A DNA stretch of 45,880 nucleotides from a virus. A program made the translations under genes and the position numbers. This document shows, piece by piece, positions 17,110 to 25,911 of the stretch (position 1 is the first letter of the stretch; the number at the start of each line of letters is the position of its first letter). Under the pieces are notes generated by a model. That model ran no database searches. It worked only from the letters and a program-made list of their open reading frames with translations, and had not been told where the DNA came from. Location of the stretch: IMG/VR virus record IMGVR_UViG_3300025286_000026, positions 1-45,880 of that record. One strand, given 5' to 3'.

Positions 17110-18138
17110 CTATGATGATGCCGGAATTGTGGTTACTTCATTGAGTGCTACTGCTGTACAATCTCTTGCTTGCCAGTTCAATTCTTCAAATATTGGCTCA
17201 TTTGGTTCAATGGATAGGTTGTGGTCATCTAATGCAATGCCAGTAAAAGAGAATGTTATGGATCTTACTCCTGCACCTGCCACTCCGTTACTAAATGTTA
17301 GTTTTAATGTTGGTTGTTCTGATGCTAATGTTTGTGCTCCTGCAGAGTCGTTACATAATACATCTTTCTGTTGTGCATATAGTTTTACTAATTCTGATTT
17401 ATCTACATATGAAGCCTTGAATTTTCCAGTAATTTCGAACAATCTTCTTATTCCAGAAGATGCTGTACTGTCACCTATACCCCATATATGATCTGCATTT
17501 TGTGTAAATGTGACATCTACGTCCTGTACCTCTGCTATTACTGTACAATCTGGAAACTCCAATGAACCATGAGCAAATGTAAATGGTATATGATCACATA
17601 CAGATAATGTTGCTGGACATGCATCCAGTGCTGCTGTTAATGTTTCATTCTTATAATTTGTGTCAAGTGTAACTCTTGCTAGTTCTCCTACGGACGTACT
17701 AATTGATGCGCTGTTAACAATACCGCCAACCATTGTTCTTACAATGTCAGTTCCGCCTGATTCCTGTCCTATTTGTGCTGTGAAAGACTCAATAATTTCA
17801 GTGTCAGATGTTGCATCTATATCCCATGTATGAGTATATAGTGTGGCACATGTAGGTCCTGTTGTTGTTCCAGTTTTAAATCCTATTAATCCTAGGAACC
17901 ATGGGCTTGACAGTACAAAGTCAAGTGACAATGTTCCTCTGGTTTGACCGTATGCATATGTTTTAACTCTAACATCGTTTAATTGTGATAATGGAATTTT
18001 ATTATTTGTAAATGACCAACCGGTGATTTTTTGTTCAAAACCAAAATTTTCTCCTGCTGATTGGATTCCGGTTGCTTCGGTACCAAATGTTGCTTCTCTG
18101 ACCCATTGAATATATGTAAACGCACCAGTAAATACCAT
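17110..18138 (-). CDS. Major tail (tube) protein
   Basis: A 342-residue beta-rich protein located just before the chaperone and tape measure genes, as in siphoviruses. GTLSLDFVLSSPWFLGLIG and repeated short beta-hairpin segments such as GVRSITFSFTGIALDDHN fit a tube protein, and the final region could be an extra Ig-like domain. Six cysteines (1.8%). It would polymerise around the tape measure to form the tail tube. Strong TATA element at 18159-18168, suitable for high expression. Confidence 0.8.
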   Translation of the reverse strand: MVFTGAFTYIQWVREATFGTEATGIQSAGENFGFEQKITGWSFTNNKIPLSQLNDVRVKTYAYGQTRGTLSLDFVLSSPWFLGLIGFKTGTTTGPTCATLYTHTWDIDATSDTEIIESFTAQIGQESGGTDIVRTMVGGIVNSASISTSVGELARVTLDTNYKNETLTAALDACPATLSVCDHIPFTFAHGSLEFPDCTVIAEVQDVDVTFTQNADHIWGIGDSTASSGIRRLFEITGKFKASYVDKSELVKLYAQQKDVLCNDSAGAQTLASEQPTLKLTFSNGVAGAGVRSITFSFTGIALDDHNLSIEPNEPIFEELNWQARDCTAVALNEVTTIPASS

Positions 18139-18158
18139 GATTAATATTGCATTAATTT

Positions 18159-18168
18159 GTATATAAAG
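18159..18168 (-). promoter_or_regulatory. TATA element for the tail tube gene
   Basis: Minus-strand CTTTATATAC centred 26 bases before the ATG at 18138. Confidence 0.7.
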
Positions 18169-18170
18169 AT

Positions 18171-18620
18171 TTATACGAAGGTGTGGTTGTTGACATCTTG
18201 GTATTTTAGGTCGATTATATGTCTGTACATGTTCCTGTAATCCTGGTTTCTAGTCTCGGATTTGGTTAAAATTATCTGTAGGAATCCCTGGGTATCTCTT
18301 CTTATTATGTTCTGTATGATACGGGTAACCTCTTTTACTATGATATTTTGTCTGGTAGTGCCTCCCGTTTTATAGGATCTGATGTCTATTTTGACGTACA
18401 AGTCATGCCAATATGCGTCTCCGTGTAGGTCAAATGTCCTTATAGGTTCTGATAACGGTTCTATTATTACCCTCTCTGTAGAGTCCCCGTCGAATCCTAC
18501 AACCTTTTTATCCCATACCAGGTCAATTGCAGGTTTTACTCCTCCTGCACATGTAGCATCCCATTGGGCACATAGTGCAGTTTTAAGGTCGTCTATGGCG
18601 TCATACGTGATTATGGTCAT
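18171..18620 (-). CDS. Putative tail terminator/completion protein
   Basis: A 149-residue protein between the connector genes and the tail tube gene, the usual place of the tail terminator. An N-terminal helix (AIDDLKTALCAQW) is followed by VVGFDGDSTERVIIEPLS and a strand-rich region WHDLYVKIDIRSY, then a long helix, the mixed alpha/beta order of that family. It overlaps the upstream gene by four bases (ATGA). Confidence 0.5.
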   Translation of the reverse strand: MTIITYDAIDDLKTALCAQWDATCAGGVKPAIDLVWDKKVVGFDGDSTERVIIEPLSEPIRTFDLHGDAYWHDLYVKIDIRSYKTGGTTRQNIIVKEVTRIIQNIIRRDTQGFLQIILTKSETRNQDYRNMYRHIIDLKYQDVNNHTFV

Positions 18621-19057
18621 ATCATACCACTTCCTGGTGCACCTGAATCATGTGTAAAGTCTGCCAAGTATTTGTCAACCCAGTAATGTGAGTGAATACC
18701 TTCATTAAGTATTTTCTTTTGATATGATTTAACCATAAGGTGTAATCTTCTATCATTTGGTTGTATCCCTTGATGTTTAATGAACCATTCTTTAATCTTG
18801 TTATATGGTGGTTCTTTACTCCATGTCCAGTCTCCACCTGTATCTGATGCCGCTACGGCCCATTCCTTACTTCCTACAATTTTTTCAGTTTCATCAAACA
18901 TTATGCTTTCCTTTTTATCACTACATGTATAGCTATATGAATCCAGTCTTGAAAACTCGTCTTTCATTTCATGTTCCATCCTGTTACCTATGTCATGATT
19001 TAGGTTTCTTCTTAATTGACCTAATGATCTTTTGTTTGCATTAAACAACCCGGTCAA
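18617..19057 (-). CDS. Putative neck/head-tail joining protein (HK97 gp10-like)
   Basis: A 146-residue mostly helical protein with basic N-terminus, located second in the connector run, where gp10-like neck proteins are encoded. The start is TTG in a TTGA overlap with the adaptor stop, showing translational coupling. The tail HYWVDKYLADF would be a C-terminal helix. No diagnostic motif, so the call is by position. Confidence 0.45.
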   Translation of the reverse strand: MTGLFNANKRSLGQLRRNLNHDIGNRMEHEMKDEFSRLDSYSYTCSDKKESIMFDETEKIVGSKEWAVAASDTGGDWTWSKEPPYNKIKEWFIKHQGIQPNDRRLHLMVKSYQKKILNEGIHSHYWVDKYLADFTHDSGAPGSGMI

Positions 19058-19692
19058 GGTACGACAAACACCTCTGCTCTGTCGTGGATGATATTGTCTA
19101 TCTCTTCTTTCCAGTCTCCCATGGCCTGCTCCTTCTTAATAGCGCCACCGAACTCAAGATCATCCATTTTGATTGAGGATCTGATTAAGTCTATACATGT
19201 TAGTTTTAGGCACGCATCCTTTATATCATCTGGTACTGTCGCACTTCCATATCTGTATGTTATTTTTACCCTATTTGCTCTTAATATTGAAAATATAAAT
19301 CCCCTTAGATAAAGTTCTCCCTTTATTGGTTCTACTTCATATGAATCATTTCCAGATACATAACATGTCCATCGTCCATTTGAACCGTTCCATATCTCTA
19401 TCTTGTCTCCTGCACCTGCACATAGATCAGTGCATGCAGATCCTACGGTAGTTACCTCCCTATGTTTTAATGGTATGAATGTACCCCATCCGAACGTATA
19501 TAATAATGGCAATGAATATATCTCTTGAGTTGATTTTGTTCTTCCATATGTATGTCCTGTCCTTCGATCAATTTTTTCCTCTGCTCTTTTGATCAGTTTT
19601 TCGACCTGGGCTATACTGGGACTACTTGCACATGTAATTGATATTCTGAGGAAATCTGCCACGTCACATGTATCAATATAACAAGTTGCCAT
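19054..19692 (-). CDS. Putative head-tail adaptor (gp6-like connector)
   Basis: A 212-residue protein. The N-terminal helix-rich part (VADFLRISI, then IAQVEKLIKRAEEKIDRRTG) resembles gp6-type adaptors that open with a short helix bundle binding the portal. A central beta insertion (residues 60-135, LPLLYTFGWGTFIPL through FIFSILRANRVKITYRYG) is followed by two helices. Such proteins form the ring below the portal. It leads the connector unit with a TATA element at 19713-19722. Confidence 0.6.
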   Translation of the reverse strand: MATCYIDTCDVADFLRISITCASSPSIAQVEKLIKRAEEKIDRRTGHTYGRTKSTQEIYSLPLLYTFGWGTFIPLKHREVTTVGSACTDLCAGAGDKIEIWNGSNGRWTCYVSGNDSYEVEPIKGELYLRGFIFSILRANRVKITYRYGSATVPDDIKDACLKLTCIDLIRSSIKMDDLEFGGAIKKEQAMGDWKEEIDNIIHDRAEVFVVP

Positions 19693-19712
19693 GATATATA
19701 AGTGATTTTGTT

Positions 19713-19722
19713 AGTAATAAAG
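19713..19722 (-). promoter_or_regulatory. TATA element of the connector operon
   Basis: Minus-strand CTTTATTACT about 25 bases before the ATG at 19692. A slightly degenerate version of the common motif. Confidence 0.55.
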
Positions 19723-19724
19723 AT

Positions 19725-20000
19725 TTATTCAAATACTAGTACTATTGTTCCAGATGCGCCTGCAACTGTGTTATCTATAAAAATTCCTGAATTCATTGGG
19801 TGATTTATATACGGTGCCTCAAAATGATTGTTTGCGTTTGCAACCACTGTCATAACTGCTGTACCGGCTGCTGATGTTCCGTCTCTTATGATCCAAGTTC
19901 TGTCTCCTGGTTGTACATAAATGGCTTTCAGAATTCCGTGACCTGTTTTTACCAGTAAATCGGTAGCATCAGTTTCAGAAATATTATTCTTATCGCCCAT
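19725..20000 (-). CDS. Small beta-sandwich virion protein
   Basis: A 91-residue protein of alternating strands (HGILKAIYVQPGDRTWIIRDGT, then GIFIDNTVAGASGTIVLVFE). The LKAIYV...IRDGT pattern is familiar from small capsid- or tail-decorating proteins of tailed phages. It lies in the capsid region with its own strong promoter, consistent with a protein made in many copies. No cysteine. Confidence 0.5.
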   Translation of the reverse strand: MGDKNNISETDATDLLVKTGHGILKAIYVQPGDRTWIIRDGTSAAGTAVMTVVANANNHFEAPYINHPMNSGIFIDNTVAGASGTIVLVFE

Positions 20001-20020
20001 GTTTATATAACTATTAATAG

Positions 20021-20030
20021 ATATATAAGG
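20021..20030 (-). promoter_or_regulatory. TATA element for the small beta-sandwich protein
   Basis: Minus-strand CCTTATATAT about 25 bases before the ATG at 20000. Confidence 0.7.
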
Positions 20031-20060
20031 TTTATTATAAAAAAATAAGTAAAGGTTTAA

Positions 20061-20456
20061 CTAGAAACCTACTACTCGAATCTTTATGCCCATTGAATTA
20101 ACAATGGTTGATGCGTTAGAAAGCTCTGTTAGAGCTGCTGCGTCGGTAGCAACACCTGCTGGATCATCCTTAATTGCTCCAAAAGCCTTGATCTTACCAT
20201 TTGCTGCTGTTGTACCGGCAACGTATTCAAGTAGAAGACCTTTGTCATTTGAGATTATTGATGCTTCAATAACTGTGTCAACTCTACCGCCCAGTGAAAG
20301 GTCAACTGTAACCCCACAGCTTGTGTAATTATCACAAGCTCCGAATGTAACATCTACTACTGTTGAGAGTAGTCTTGATGTCAACTCAGATTGTACGGAT
20401 AGAGTTTTTCCTGCCAATTTTTCTTGGTTTGCATCCACTGCGACTGTAATAGCCAT
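20061..20456 (-). CDS. Putative capsid decoration/stabilising protein
   Basis: A 131-residue protein immediately after the major capsid gene. VTVDLSLGGRVDTVIEASIIS followed by LLLEYVAG and a C-terminal SMGIKIRVVGF is a beta-rich layout I associate with small proteins encoded next to HK97-type capsid genes. Two cysteines. Its TATA element lies between it and the capsid terminator, so it is transcribed on its own. Confidence 0.5.
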   Translation of the reverse strand: MAITVAVDANQEKLAGKTLSVQSELTSRLLSTVVDVTFGACDNYTSCGVTVDLSLGGRVDTVIEASIISNDKGLLLEYVAGTTAANGKIKAFGAIKDDPAGVATDAAALTELSNASTIVNSMGIKIRVVGF

Positions 20457-20475
20457 ATATAAATGTAGTTTTGGT

Positions 20476-20485
20476 GATATATAAG
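20476..20485 (-). promoter_or_regulatory. TATA element for the decoration gene
   Basis: Minus-strand CTTATATATC about 25 bases before the ATG at 20456. Confidence 0.7.
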
Positions 20486-20514
20486 TATAGTGTCCCCTTG
20501 AAAATATATAGTAT

Positions 20515-20544
20515 AAAAAAGATACCTAATCACCCAAAGATTAG
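20515..20544 (-). terminator. Terminator after the major capsid gene
   Basis: On the minus strand CTAATC-TTTGGGT-GATTAG (20526-20544) forms a 6-bp stem and is followed by GTATCTTTTTT (20515-20525). A stem plus U-run is placed 27 bases past the capsid stop codon. Confidence 0.55.
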
Positions 20545-20570
20545 AGTATGTTGGTTCGAATGTGGTTCGA

Positions 20571-21815
20571 CTAAAGTTTAATATCTCTAATCTTGCCTTG
20601 AGCGATGAAACTTCTACATACGGTTTCACCCATAGTTCTGAATACACCTTTCTCAACAAATGCATTGTTGATGAATGGGTAACCTGGACTTCTACGGGTT
20701 GCTTCGTAATATTCTGTTGGAATAGACACCATAATTCCCAATCTTGGGTAGCCATATCCTTCTGCATCAGATGTATCTAATGCAAATAGTCTTCCTACTT
20801 CTGACCCATCACAAGCATTGCTTGGAGCATCTTTGGTTGGAATGAATGGAACTCCATAGATAGAGTCTACGTGTATACCTACACCAGTACCTTTGAATGT
20901 TTGGATACCGTTTACATCGACTTGTACCAATGCTTCACCGTATGGATTTGCAATACGGACTGAAGGCATGAATAAGCCTTGTACTTCGGAATAAACTTCG
21001 TGGGAACCGAGGAATACGTTTGGATCTTTACCAGCTTTCTTACGGATTGATCTAAGGAATGTTCTTAGTACGTCATCTGTCATTATTCCATTAGTACCTA
21101 CGGTACCGGATGGGGATACGACAGTTGAATCGAATGTACTTGAACAGTCTCTGTCAATGGCAGCACCAGAACTTCCTTTCCAAGGATCATAGTTGTCTGT
21201 TGAACAAGCTCCTTGTAAGTTTGCTTCTGTTTGGCTTGATATGATTCTGTCTAGTGATTCCCAGTTAAGGGTACCAGTATGGACAGCACAAGCTGCTGCT
21301 GCTCCTGCTTCAACATCAGTCAATAACATTCTGTTTAACAGTTCTTTGTGTTGAACTGCCATGAAAAGTCTAAGTGAACCTAGACCTCCCCAAATGTCGT
21401 CTTTACTGTGTGTTGCAAGCCATTCCATTACCTCTGAGGCACTGAATGGTAATTGAGCAGTTTTTGGTCTTACATCAATTTCTGCAAGTGTTGGTTTTAT
21501 GGTTTCTGTTATAAGGCCGCCTTCTGTAGTACCACCTAATGCGGTATTGTTATTAGCAACACAGCAGGGGTTAGTTGTTAAACTATCTGCTTTAGCTGTT
21601 ATAACCCTCCAACCGCTTTTGTCCCAAGGATACTTTGGTAAGATACCAAATGCATTTGCTTCAAGATTTAATTGAGCCCATGCGTATGCCCCGAAAACTG
21701 CGTTGAAAGTACCAGTTGTACTGGTTGTTACAGGTGCGTCTGCCTTTCTAAGAGTATTACGGTTGTAACCATAGTACAAAGCTTCTAGCTCATCAATTGT
21801 TTGAATTTTTACCAT
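20571..21815 (-). CDS. Major capsid protein (HK97 fold)
   Basis: A 414-residue protein preceded by scaffold and prohead protease genes, as expected for an HK97-type capsid. The N-terminal arm is residues 1-50; TAQLPFSASEVMEWLATHS suggests the spine helix region and GVPFIPTKDAP with RLGIMVSIPTEYYEATRRS the P and A domain strands. VFLGSHEVYSEVQGLF is typical of archaeal and bacterial capsid proteins of this group. Seven cysteines (1.7%), among them an adjacent CC pair. The start lies in an overlap with the scaffold gene and is preceded by AAGGTG. Confidence 0.88.
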   Translation of the reverse strand: MVKIQTIDELEALYYGYNRNTLRKADAPVTTSTTGTFNAVFGAYAWAQLNLEANAFGILPKYPWDKSGWRVITAKADSLTTNPCCVANNNTALGGTTEGGLITETIKPTLAEIDVRPKTAQLPFSASEVMEWLATHSKDDIWGGLGSLRLFMAVQHKELLNRMLLTDVEAGAAAACAVHTGTLNWESLDRIISSQTEANLQGACSTDNYDPWKGSSGAAIDRDCSSTFDSTVVSPSGTVGTNGIMTDDVLRTFLRSIRKKAGKDPNVFLGSHEVYSEVQGLFMPSVRIANPYGEALVQVDVNGIQTFKGTGVGIHVDSIYGVPFIPTKDAPSNACDGSEVGRLFALDTSDAEGYGYPRLGIMVSIPTEYYEATRRSPGYPFINNAFVEKGVFRTMGETVCRSFIAQGKIRDIKL

Positions 21816-22387
21816 TGCTGTTCACCTTGTTCTGGACTACCGAATTCTCCTTTCAGAATACGTCTGCCGACTGATCCAAGATCTTCATGTCCTGCTTCAC
21901 GAGCTGCCTTAAGCACATCGTTCATTTGAATACCAGCAGATTTCTCTACGGTTTCAAGTGCAGCACCTGGTCTTGGAGTTTCTGTAGAAAAGACTTGTTC
22001 AGATTGACTTAAGCTTTTCTCTTGCATAGAAAGACCGTTTTTGTCAGTCTCTTTTGCATTTTCCTCGTCGGAATCTTTGAGTCCGGCTTGGTTTGAATTG
22101 CTTTGATAATCATCTGGGACTTTGACTTTAGCACCAATATCGTCTTCTGCTGAAACTTTTGGTTTTAGCGGAAGGTCAGTTGGCTCTTCCATGGCTTTAA
22201 TTCTGGATTCAAAACTATCGACTTTTGCACCGATACCTTTGATTTCGTCCTTAAGACCATTGATGTCGAATCCTTTGATGGTTTCTGTCAATGCTTGTAA
22301 AGATGAGTCAAATGCAGATTTCTCTACTTTTTCCTCTTCTTTTTCGTCTTCTTGTTTCTCGTCTTTATATTCTTTTTCGTCAGTCAT
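21809..22387 (-). CDS. Scaffold-like protein
   Basis: A 192-residue, very acidic and Lys/Glu-rich protein (first 25 residues almost all K, E and D) with a coiled-coil segment at about 30-66 and a small C-terminal folded part (VLKAAREAGHEDLGSVGRRILKGEF). It sits between protease and capsid genes, so an internal scaffold removed during maturation is the natural reading. No cysteine. VEKSAFDSS and VEKSAGIQ form a short internal repeat. Confidence 0.65.
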   Translation of the reverse strand: MTDEKEYKDEKQEDEKEEEKVEKSAFDSSLQALTETIKGFDINGLKDEIKGIGAKVDSFESRIKAMEEPTDLPLKPKVSAEDDIGAKVKVPDDYQSNSNQAGLKDSDEENAKETDKNGLSMQEKSLSQSEQVFSTETPRPGAALETVEKSAGIQMNDVLKAAREAGHEDLGSVGRRILKGEFGSPEQGEQQW

Positions 22388-22413
22388 GTTGTTACTTTAT
22401 ATACCTAAAAACA

Positions 22414-22424
22414 ATTATATAAGG
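22414..22424 (-). promoter_or_regulatory. TATA element of the scaffold-capsid operon
   Basis: Minus-strand CCTTATATAAT, 27-37 bases before the ATG at 22387. A second TATA-like TATATAAAG lies only 8-17 bases before the ATG, so a short leader is possible here. Confidence 0.55.
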
Positions 22425-22432
22425 ATATCTAT

Positions 22433-25048
22433 CTAAATGTGCTTTTTTAGGTCAAATAACAGTTTTGCTAACTCTATTGATGCTTTATTATAATTCTCTG
22501 TTGATGATCCAGTTACGGTGTCCTCCTCTCCTGAGTATTTTTCATTTAAATTCCCCCGGTCTTCTTCTCCTGAATACTCTTCTTCCTTTACCTTGCGTGG
22601 GTTGTCCTTTTGTCCTGTATCTTGTTGAGCATTGTCATATGAAGATCCTGTTCTAATTCCCCCGGCTCCACTGCCTGGGTCCATTACACCTGTATCCTTT
22701 GTTTTATCTGTAGGATAGTCACCATCTTCGTCCTGGGTTGTAGCATTAGGCCTGGTTACTTGTCCTGGTCTGTCTTTTCCATCATATACTTTCTCATTTT
22801 TTTCTAGAGCCTCCGCTGGGGGATCGTCATCAAGTCTCATCTTTCCATTAATGCCATCTTCAGCGTTATTTGCCGTCATGGCCCTGTCATTCTTGTTTGC
22901 TGATAATGATGCTGCGTGACTAGATTCTGATTCTTTGCCACAATCCTCACAGAAATATGTACCTGGTTCTGCAAGTGGCTGTTTGGCCTTTGGTTTCTTG
23001 GCACATGCTGCACCAATACACCTTCCTGCGTTATCTCTGTTATTAATATCAACCATTGACATTCCTTTCTTCAAAGCCTCTGCATCCTCGTCCTCATACG
23101 GTCTGTTTACGTGTTTAGGCTGATTTACGTTATGAATAGACGTTGATTCGTTATGATCACATGTCTTTCCTGGCTCTCTTCCTGCAAAACCACCCCTTCC
23201 TGGCTCTGTATACGGTGCGTCTCCTGTTGCTTTTGTTTTTTCCTCGTCGTCATATTCCCTGACTACCTCACATGTATTGTAGTCGTTTCCTGACTTCCAT
23301 GCTTCTGTATTTCTCATTGAATATTGGTTTGCCAGTGCTGTTTCTCCTGCTTCTGGTTTTTCTTTAGGTTTTGATACCTTTCCAGATTCCACTGCTCTTG
23401 CTTCATCCAATTCAATTCTAAGTTCTTTATCTGTTGGTGTTTCTATTTTATTAACATTACCTGTTTTAACTGTGAATAATAGTCTTAACAGGTCAAATGA
23501 CTGTTTCATGTCGTTTCTTTTGGAAGTGAAATTACTGATATATCTCTCTGTTGGGATTGTTATCTTTCCTTGTGATCCTCTTCTTGCGGTTGAATTGTCT
23601 ATGGTAGTTGTGCCCGTTTTATGATCATGTGTTACGGTTGGACCAGGTTTAATCTTTTTCCCTCCGACCTTTGGTCCTGATTGCTTGTTCCAATTGCCTT
23701 CCTGTCTTCTTTTTAATTGTTCTGGAGTCATATTAGACGTGCTTGGTTTTACTTCTCCCATACCTGTCTGACGTGTACCGTGTCTGGTTCCAGGTTTGTC
23801 CTGTGCAGTGTCTGTTTCAGAAGGTTTTTTTCTCATTACCTTAGGCATTTTGTTTCCATACTGGTCTTTTCCATCTTCTGTATATTTTGATTCTATACTG
23901 TCATGAGATTTATCTGAAGATGATAATGAACAACTACATGTACATATTAATCCTGATTCTTGTGCAGAGCCTATTCCTTCATTTACTTGATTCATGATTT
24001 TTTCTCCTGCACATAATGCTGCATCAAATTTACCTCCTACGTTTCTTGCAGCGCCTGCTGCACCTCTTGCAGCGCCTGCTGCGCCTCTACCGATAGCACC
24101 TGCTGCTGCACCCAATGCTGGTAATATTTTCTCTACTTCTTCCAAGTCTGCCTCTTCTAGCATCTCGTCATCGTCTTTATCCATTGCTTTATCATCTTCT
24201 GCCTTGTCTGTTCCATGATATGTAGCCCCGTTTTCCTGTGGCTCTCCTACATTGTTTTCCAATGCCTCTGCATCCTCGTCCTTGTTTGGTGAGTTTGCAC
24301 CGTTTTTATCTGAAAAAGTGTCATCTCCTTTTGTTGTTCTAATACCCTCTGTTTTTCCGTCCGTATCTGGGTGTTTCTCATGTTTCCATTCATCCAATAC
24401 GGTTACTTGGGTATTTTCATCCTCGTCATCTTCAATTTTTACAAGTGAATCTTTATCTACATAACATTTAAATCTATCACATCTTATACACATCTTGCCA
24501 TCTCCTCTGTCTTTTGTCTCTCCTGCCATGGCTTTTGCTATCTCATTATGTTGGGTAATTAATGCAAGCGGTACTGCTGGTTCCTCACATACGGCTACTT
24601 CATATTGTTCCAAATCCTTTAGGGAATATGCAACTGATCCATCTTTCTGCATTATAGGGGTTCTATTGGATTTAGTAGCGCCTCCGAATGAAAGTCCTTT
24701 ATACTTGCCTGATTTTATTGCATTCCATATCTCGTCGTCAAGTTCGTAGTCTCTGTATATCTCACCCTGTATTGTTATTGCAGGATATGATTTTCCCTTC
24801 TCGTCTGTTACGGTTGTTGAACCGAAATTTATTCCTTGACCTACAACTCTGTTGGAATGTGTGTCTGTTATAGGGCCTCCCCTTGCTATCCAAATAGGTA
24901 GAACCTTAAGTAGTTCGTCACGTACGGTGATCTCGCCTTGTCTGTCTTTCATTTCAACTGTTAGCACCCCTTCAAATAATCGTCTAGAGCTTTCAATAGC
25001 TGTCAAATCTTTGGTGACCAGTTTGGAAAAAAACAATCGTTCTACCAT
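22433..25048 (-). CDS. Prohead protease with very long disordered zinc-knuckle tail
   Basis: An 871-residue protein from the ATG at 25048, which fits the TATA element at 25069-25078; an in-frame TTG at 25057 would add three residues. Residues 1-175 form an S78/U35-like prohead protease: DTHSNRVVG holds the likely catalytic histidine (64), YKGLSFGGAT the serine (120), and EVAVCEEPAVPLALI is the usual closing strand. The remaining roughly 690 residues are polar and disordered, with cysteine knuckles (MCIRC, ICTCSC, RCIGAAC, YFCEDC) and a motif AEALEKN repeated three times. Proheads usually carry proteases of about 200 residues. The tail may be a built-in scaffold that is cut on maturation. Confidence 0.75.
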   Translation of the reverse strand: MVERLFFSKLVTKDLTAIESSRRLFEGVLTVEMKDRQGEITVRDELLKVLPIWIARGGPITDTHSNRVVGQGINFGSTTVTDEKGKSYPAITIQGEIYRDYELDDEIWNAIKSGKYKGLSFGGATKSNRTPIMQKDGSVAYSLKDLEQYEVAVCEEPAVPLALITQHNEIAKAMAGETKDRGDGKMCIRCDRFKCYVDKDSLVKIEDDEDENTQVTVLDEWKHEKHPDTDGKTEGIRTTKGDDTFSDKNGANSPNKDEDAEALENNVGEPQENGATYHGTDKAEDDKAMDKDDDEMLEEADLEEVEKILPALGAAAGAIGRGAAGAARGAAGAARNVGGKFDAALCAGEKIMNQVNEGIGSAQESGLICTCSCSLSSSDKSHDSIESKYTEDGKDQYGNKMPKVMRKKPSETDTAQDKPGTRHGTRQTGMGEVKPSTSNMTPEQLKRRQEGNWNKQSGPKVGGKKIKPGPTVTHDHKTGTTTIDNSTARRGSQGKITIPTERYISNFTSKRNDMKQSFDLLRLLFTVKTGNVNKIETPTDKELRIELDEARAVESGKVSKPKEKPEAGETALANQYSMRNTEAWKSGNDYNTCEVVREYDDEEKTKATGDAPYTEPGRGGFAGREPGKTCDHNESTSIHNVNQPKHVNRPYEDEDAEALKKGMSMVDINNRDNAGRCIGAACAKKPKAKQPLAEPGTYFCEDCGKESESSHAASLSANKNDRAMTANNAEDGINGKMRLDDDPPAEALEKNEKVYDGKDRPGQVTRPNATTQDEDGDYPTDKTKDTGVMDPGSGAGGIRTGSSYDNAQQDTGQKDNPRKVKEEEYSGEEDRGNLNEKYSGEEDTVTGSSTENYNKASIELAKLLFDLKKHI

Positions 25049-25068
25049 GACTAACAATATCTTTCATC

Positions 25069-25078
25069 ATATATAATA
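25069..25078 (-). promoter_or_regulatory. TATA element for the prohead protease gene
   Basis: Minus-strand TATTATATAT centred 25 bases before the ATG at 25048. The spacing decides between this ATG and the upstream TTG. Confidence 0.65.
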
Positions 25079-25126
25079 ATATCTATAAAAAATATAAGTA
25101 GCTCCTCTTAGATTTGTCAAAAACGT

Positions 25127-25324
25127 CTAAGAAGTGGCGACTGTGTTTCTGTTTTTGGCCACGTCTGCTGCGAGTACCAGTGCTATAGGTGCCAATATTG
25201 CTGCTAGACCTTGAATATCCGTTATTGGAAGTTTATCCAATAGGAATGAAGGTAGCACGATTGCAGTATATGCCCATAAAGCATGATATCTAAGTCGACC
25301 GGCTAGTTCGAATACCATACTCAT
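25127..25324 (-). CDS. Small two-helix membrane protein (holin candidate)
   Basis: A 65-residue protein with two hydrophobic segments (about residues 15-30, AIVLPSFLLD, and 39-55, LAAILAPIALVLAADVA) joined by a short turn and ending in a charged, basic tail. Size and topology fit a holin or a small membrane accessory protein. It has its own promoter and lies next to another membrane-anchored small gene. Without an endolysin nearby the holin reading stays a guess. Confidence 0.6.
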   Translation of the reverse strand: MSMVFELAGRLRYHALWAYTAIVLPSFLLDKLPITDIQGLAAILAPIALVLAADVAKNRNTVATS

Positions 25325-25338
25325 TCCACGCCAATTGC

Positions 25339-25348
25339 CTATATAAAC
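25339..25348 (-). promoter_or_regulatory. TATA element for the two-helix membrane protein
   Basis: Minus-strand GTTTATATAG, about 20 bases before the ATG at 25324. Confidence 0.6.
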
Positions 25349-25351
25349 TTT

Positions 25352-25660
25352 TTAGTAATCGTCAGTCAGGATATCCTTTGTTACTTCCTCAAATGCCGTG
25401 TCTATATCCGGATGTATTTCCTTGTTTTTTTTATCCAAACGTTTGGATAATATGACTATGGCCTTTCGCATTCTTAACGCGTCATACTTACATCGTCTAT
25501 TTAATTCGTCCACTTTGTCGTTTAATGCCTCTATTGCCTCTTCATTGTCTGACATCATTTTTTTTCTGTCTTTAAAGAACTTGTACATATATGCTGATAT
25601 GCCTGATACTATGAATAATATTGCACCTGCTATTACTTCCCCCAATATGTCTAATTCCAT
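25352..25660 (-). CDS. Membrane-anchored coiled-coil protein
   Basis: A 102-residue protein with one N-terminal membrane segment (residues about 6-27) followed by a basic stop-transfer stretch KFFKDRKK and a long charged helix with heptads (38-80). One membrane anchor plus coiled coil resembles small phage spanin- or hemolysin XhlA-like accessories. It pairs with the next membrane gene, so the two may act together at lysis or exit. Own TATA-like element. Confidence 0.6.
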   Translation of the reverse strand: MELDILGEVIAGAILFIVSGISAYMYKFFKDRKKMMSDNEEAIEALNDKVDELNRRCKYDALRMRKAIVILSKRLDKKNKEIHPDIDTAFEEVTKDILTDDY

Positions 25661-25680
25661 ACCTTTATATATTATTAATA

Positions 25681-25691
25681 ATTATTTAAAG
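25681..25691 (-). promoter_or_regulatory. TATA-like element for the coiled-coil membrane gene
   Basis: Minus-strand CTTTAAATAAT centred about 26 bases before the ATG at 25660. It overlaps the end of the upstream zinc-ribbon gene. Confidence 0.55.
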
Positions 25692-25910
25692 AATTGGTTT
25701 TAACAGGTCTGACTCTATCAAATCAATTATTAATGATTGATCTCTCATGACAGAAACAGTGAAATCATCACGAACGTTAGGGTATATTGTAAAATATCCA
25801 CATCCCCAACACAGTTTGAACTGATAGTTTTTCACTATACCGTTTGACTCCCTGTCAATGGTATACCTGGATATCAATCTTTTGCATTTTTTACAGTCGT
25901 TGTATCCCAT
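25686..25910 (-). CDS. Zinc-ribbon protein
   Basis: A 74-residue protein with knuckles CKKC (residues 6-9) and CWGC (34-37) flanking a short beta-hairpin, then an acidic C-terminal helix. Probably binds one zinc and nucleic acid or protein. Promoter shared back to back with the + strand gene at 25945. Confidence 0.65.
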   Translation of the reverse strand: MGYNDCKKCKRLISRYTIDRESNGIVKNYQFKLCWGCGYFTIYPNVRDDFTVSVMRDQSLIIDLIESDLLKPIL

Positions 25911-25911
25911 A

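Noticed and set aside
25048-25057. Prohead protease start at the TTG (25057)
   Set aside because: The TATA element at 25069-25078 fits a leaderless start at the ATG at 25048, and TTG is used here only in coupled internal genes.
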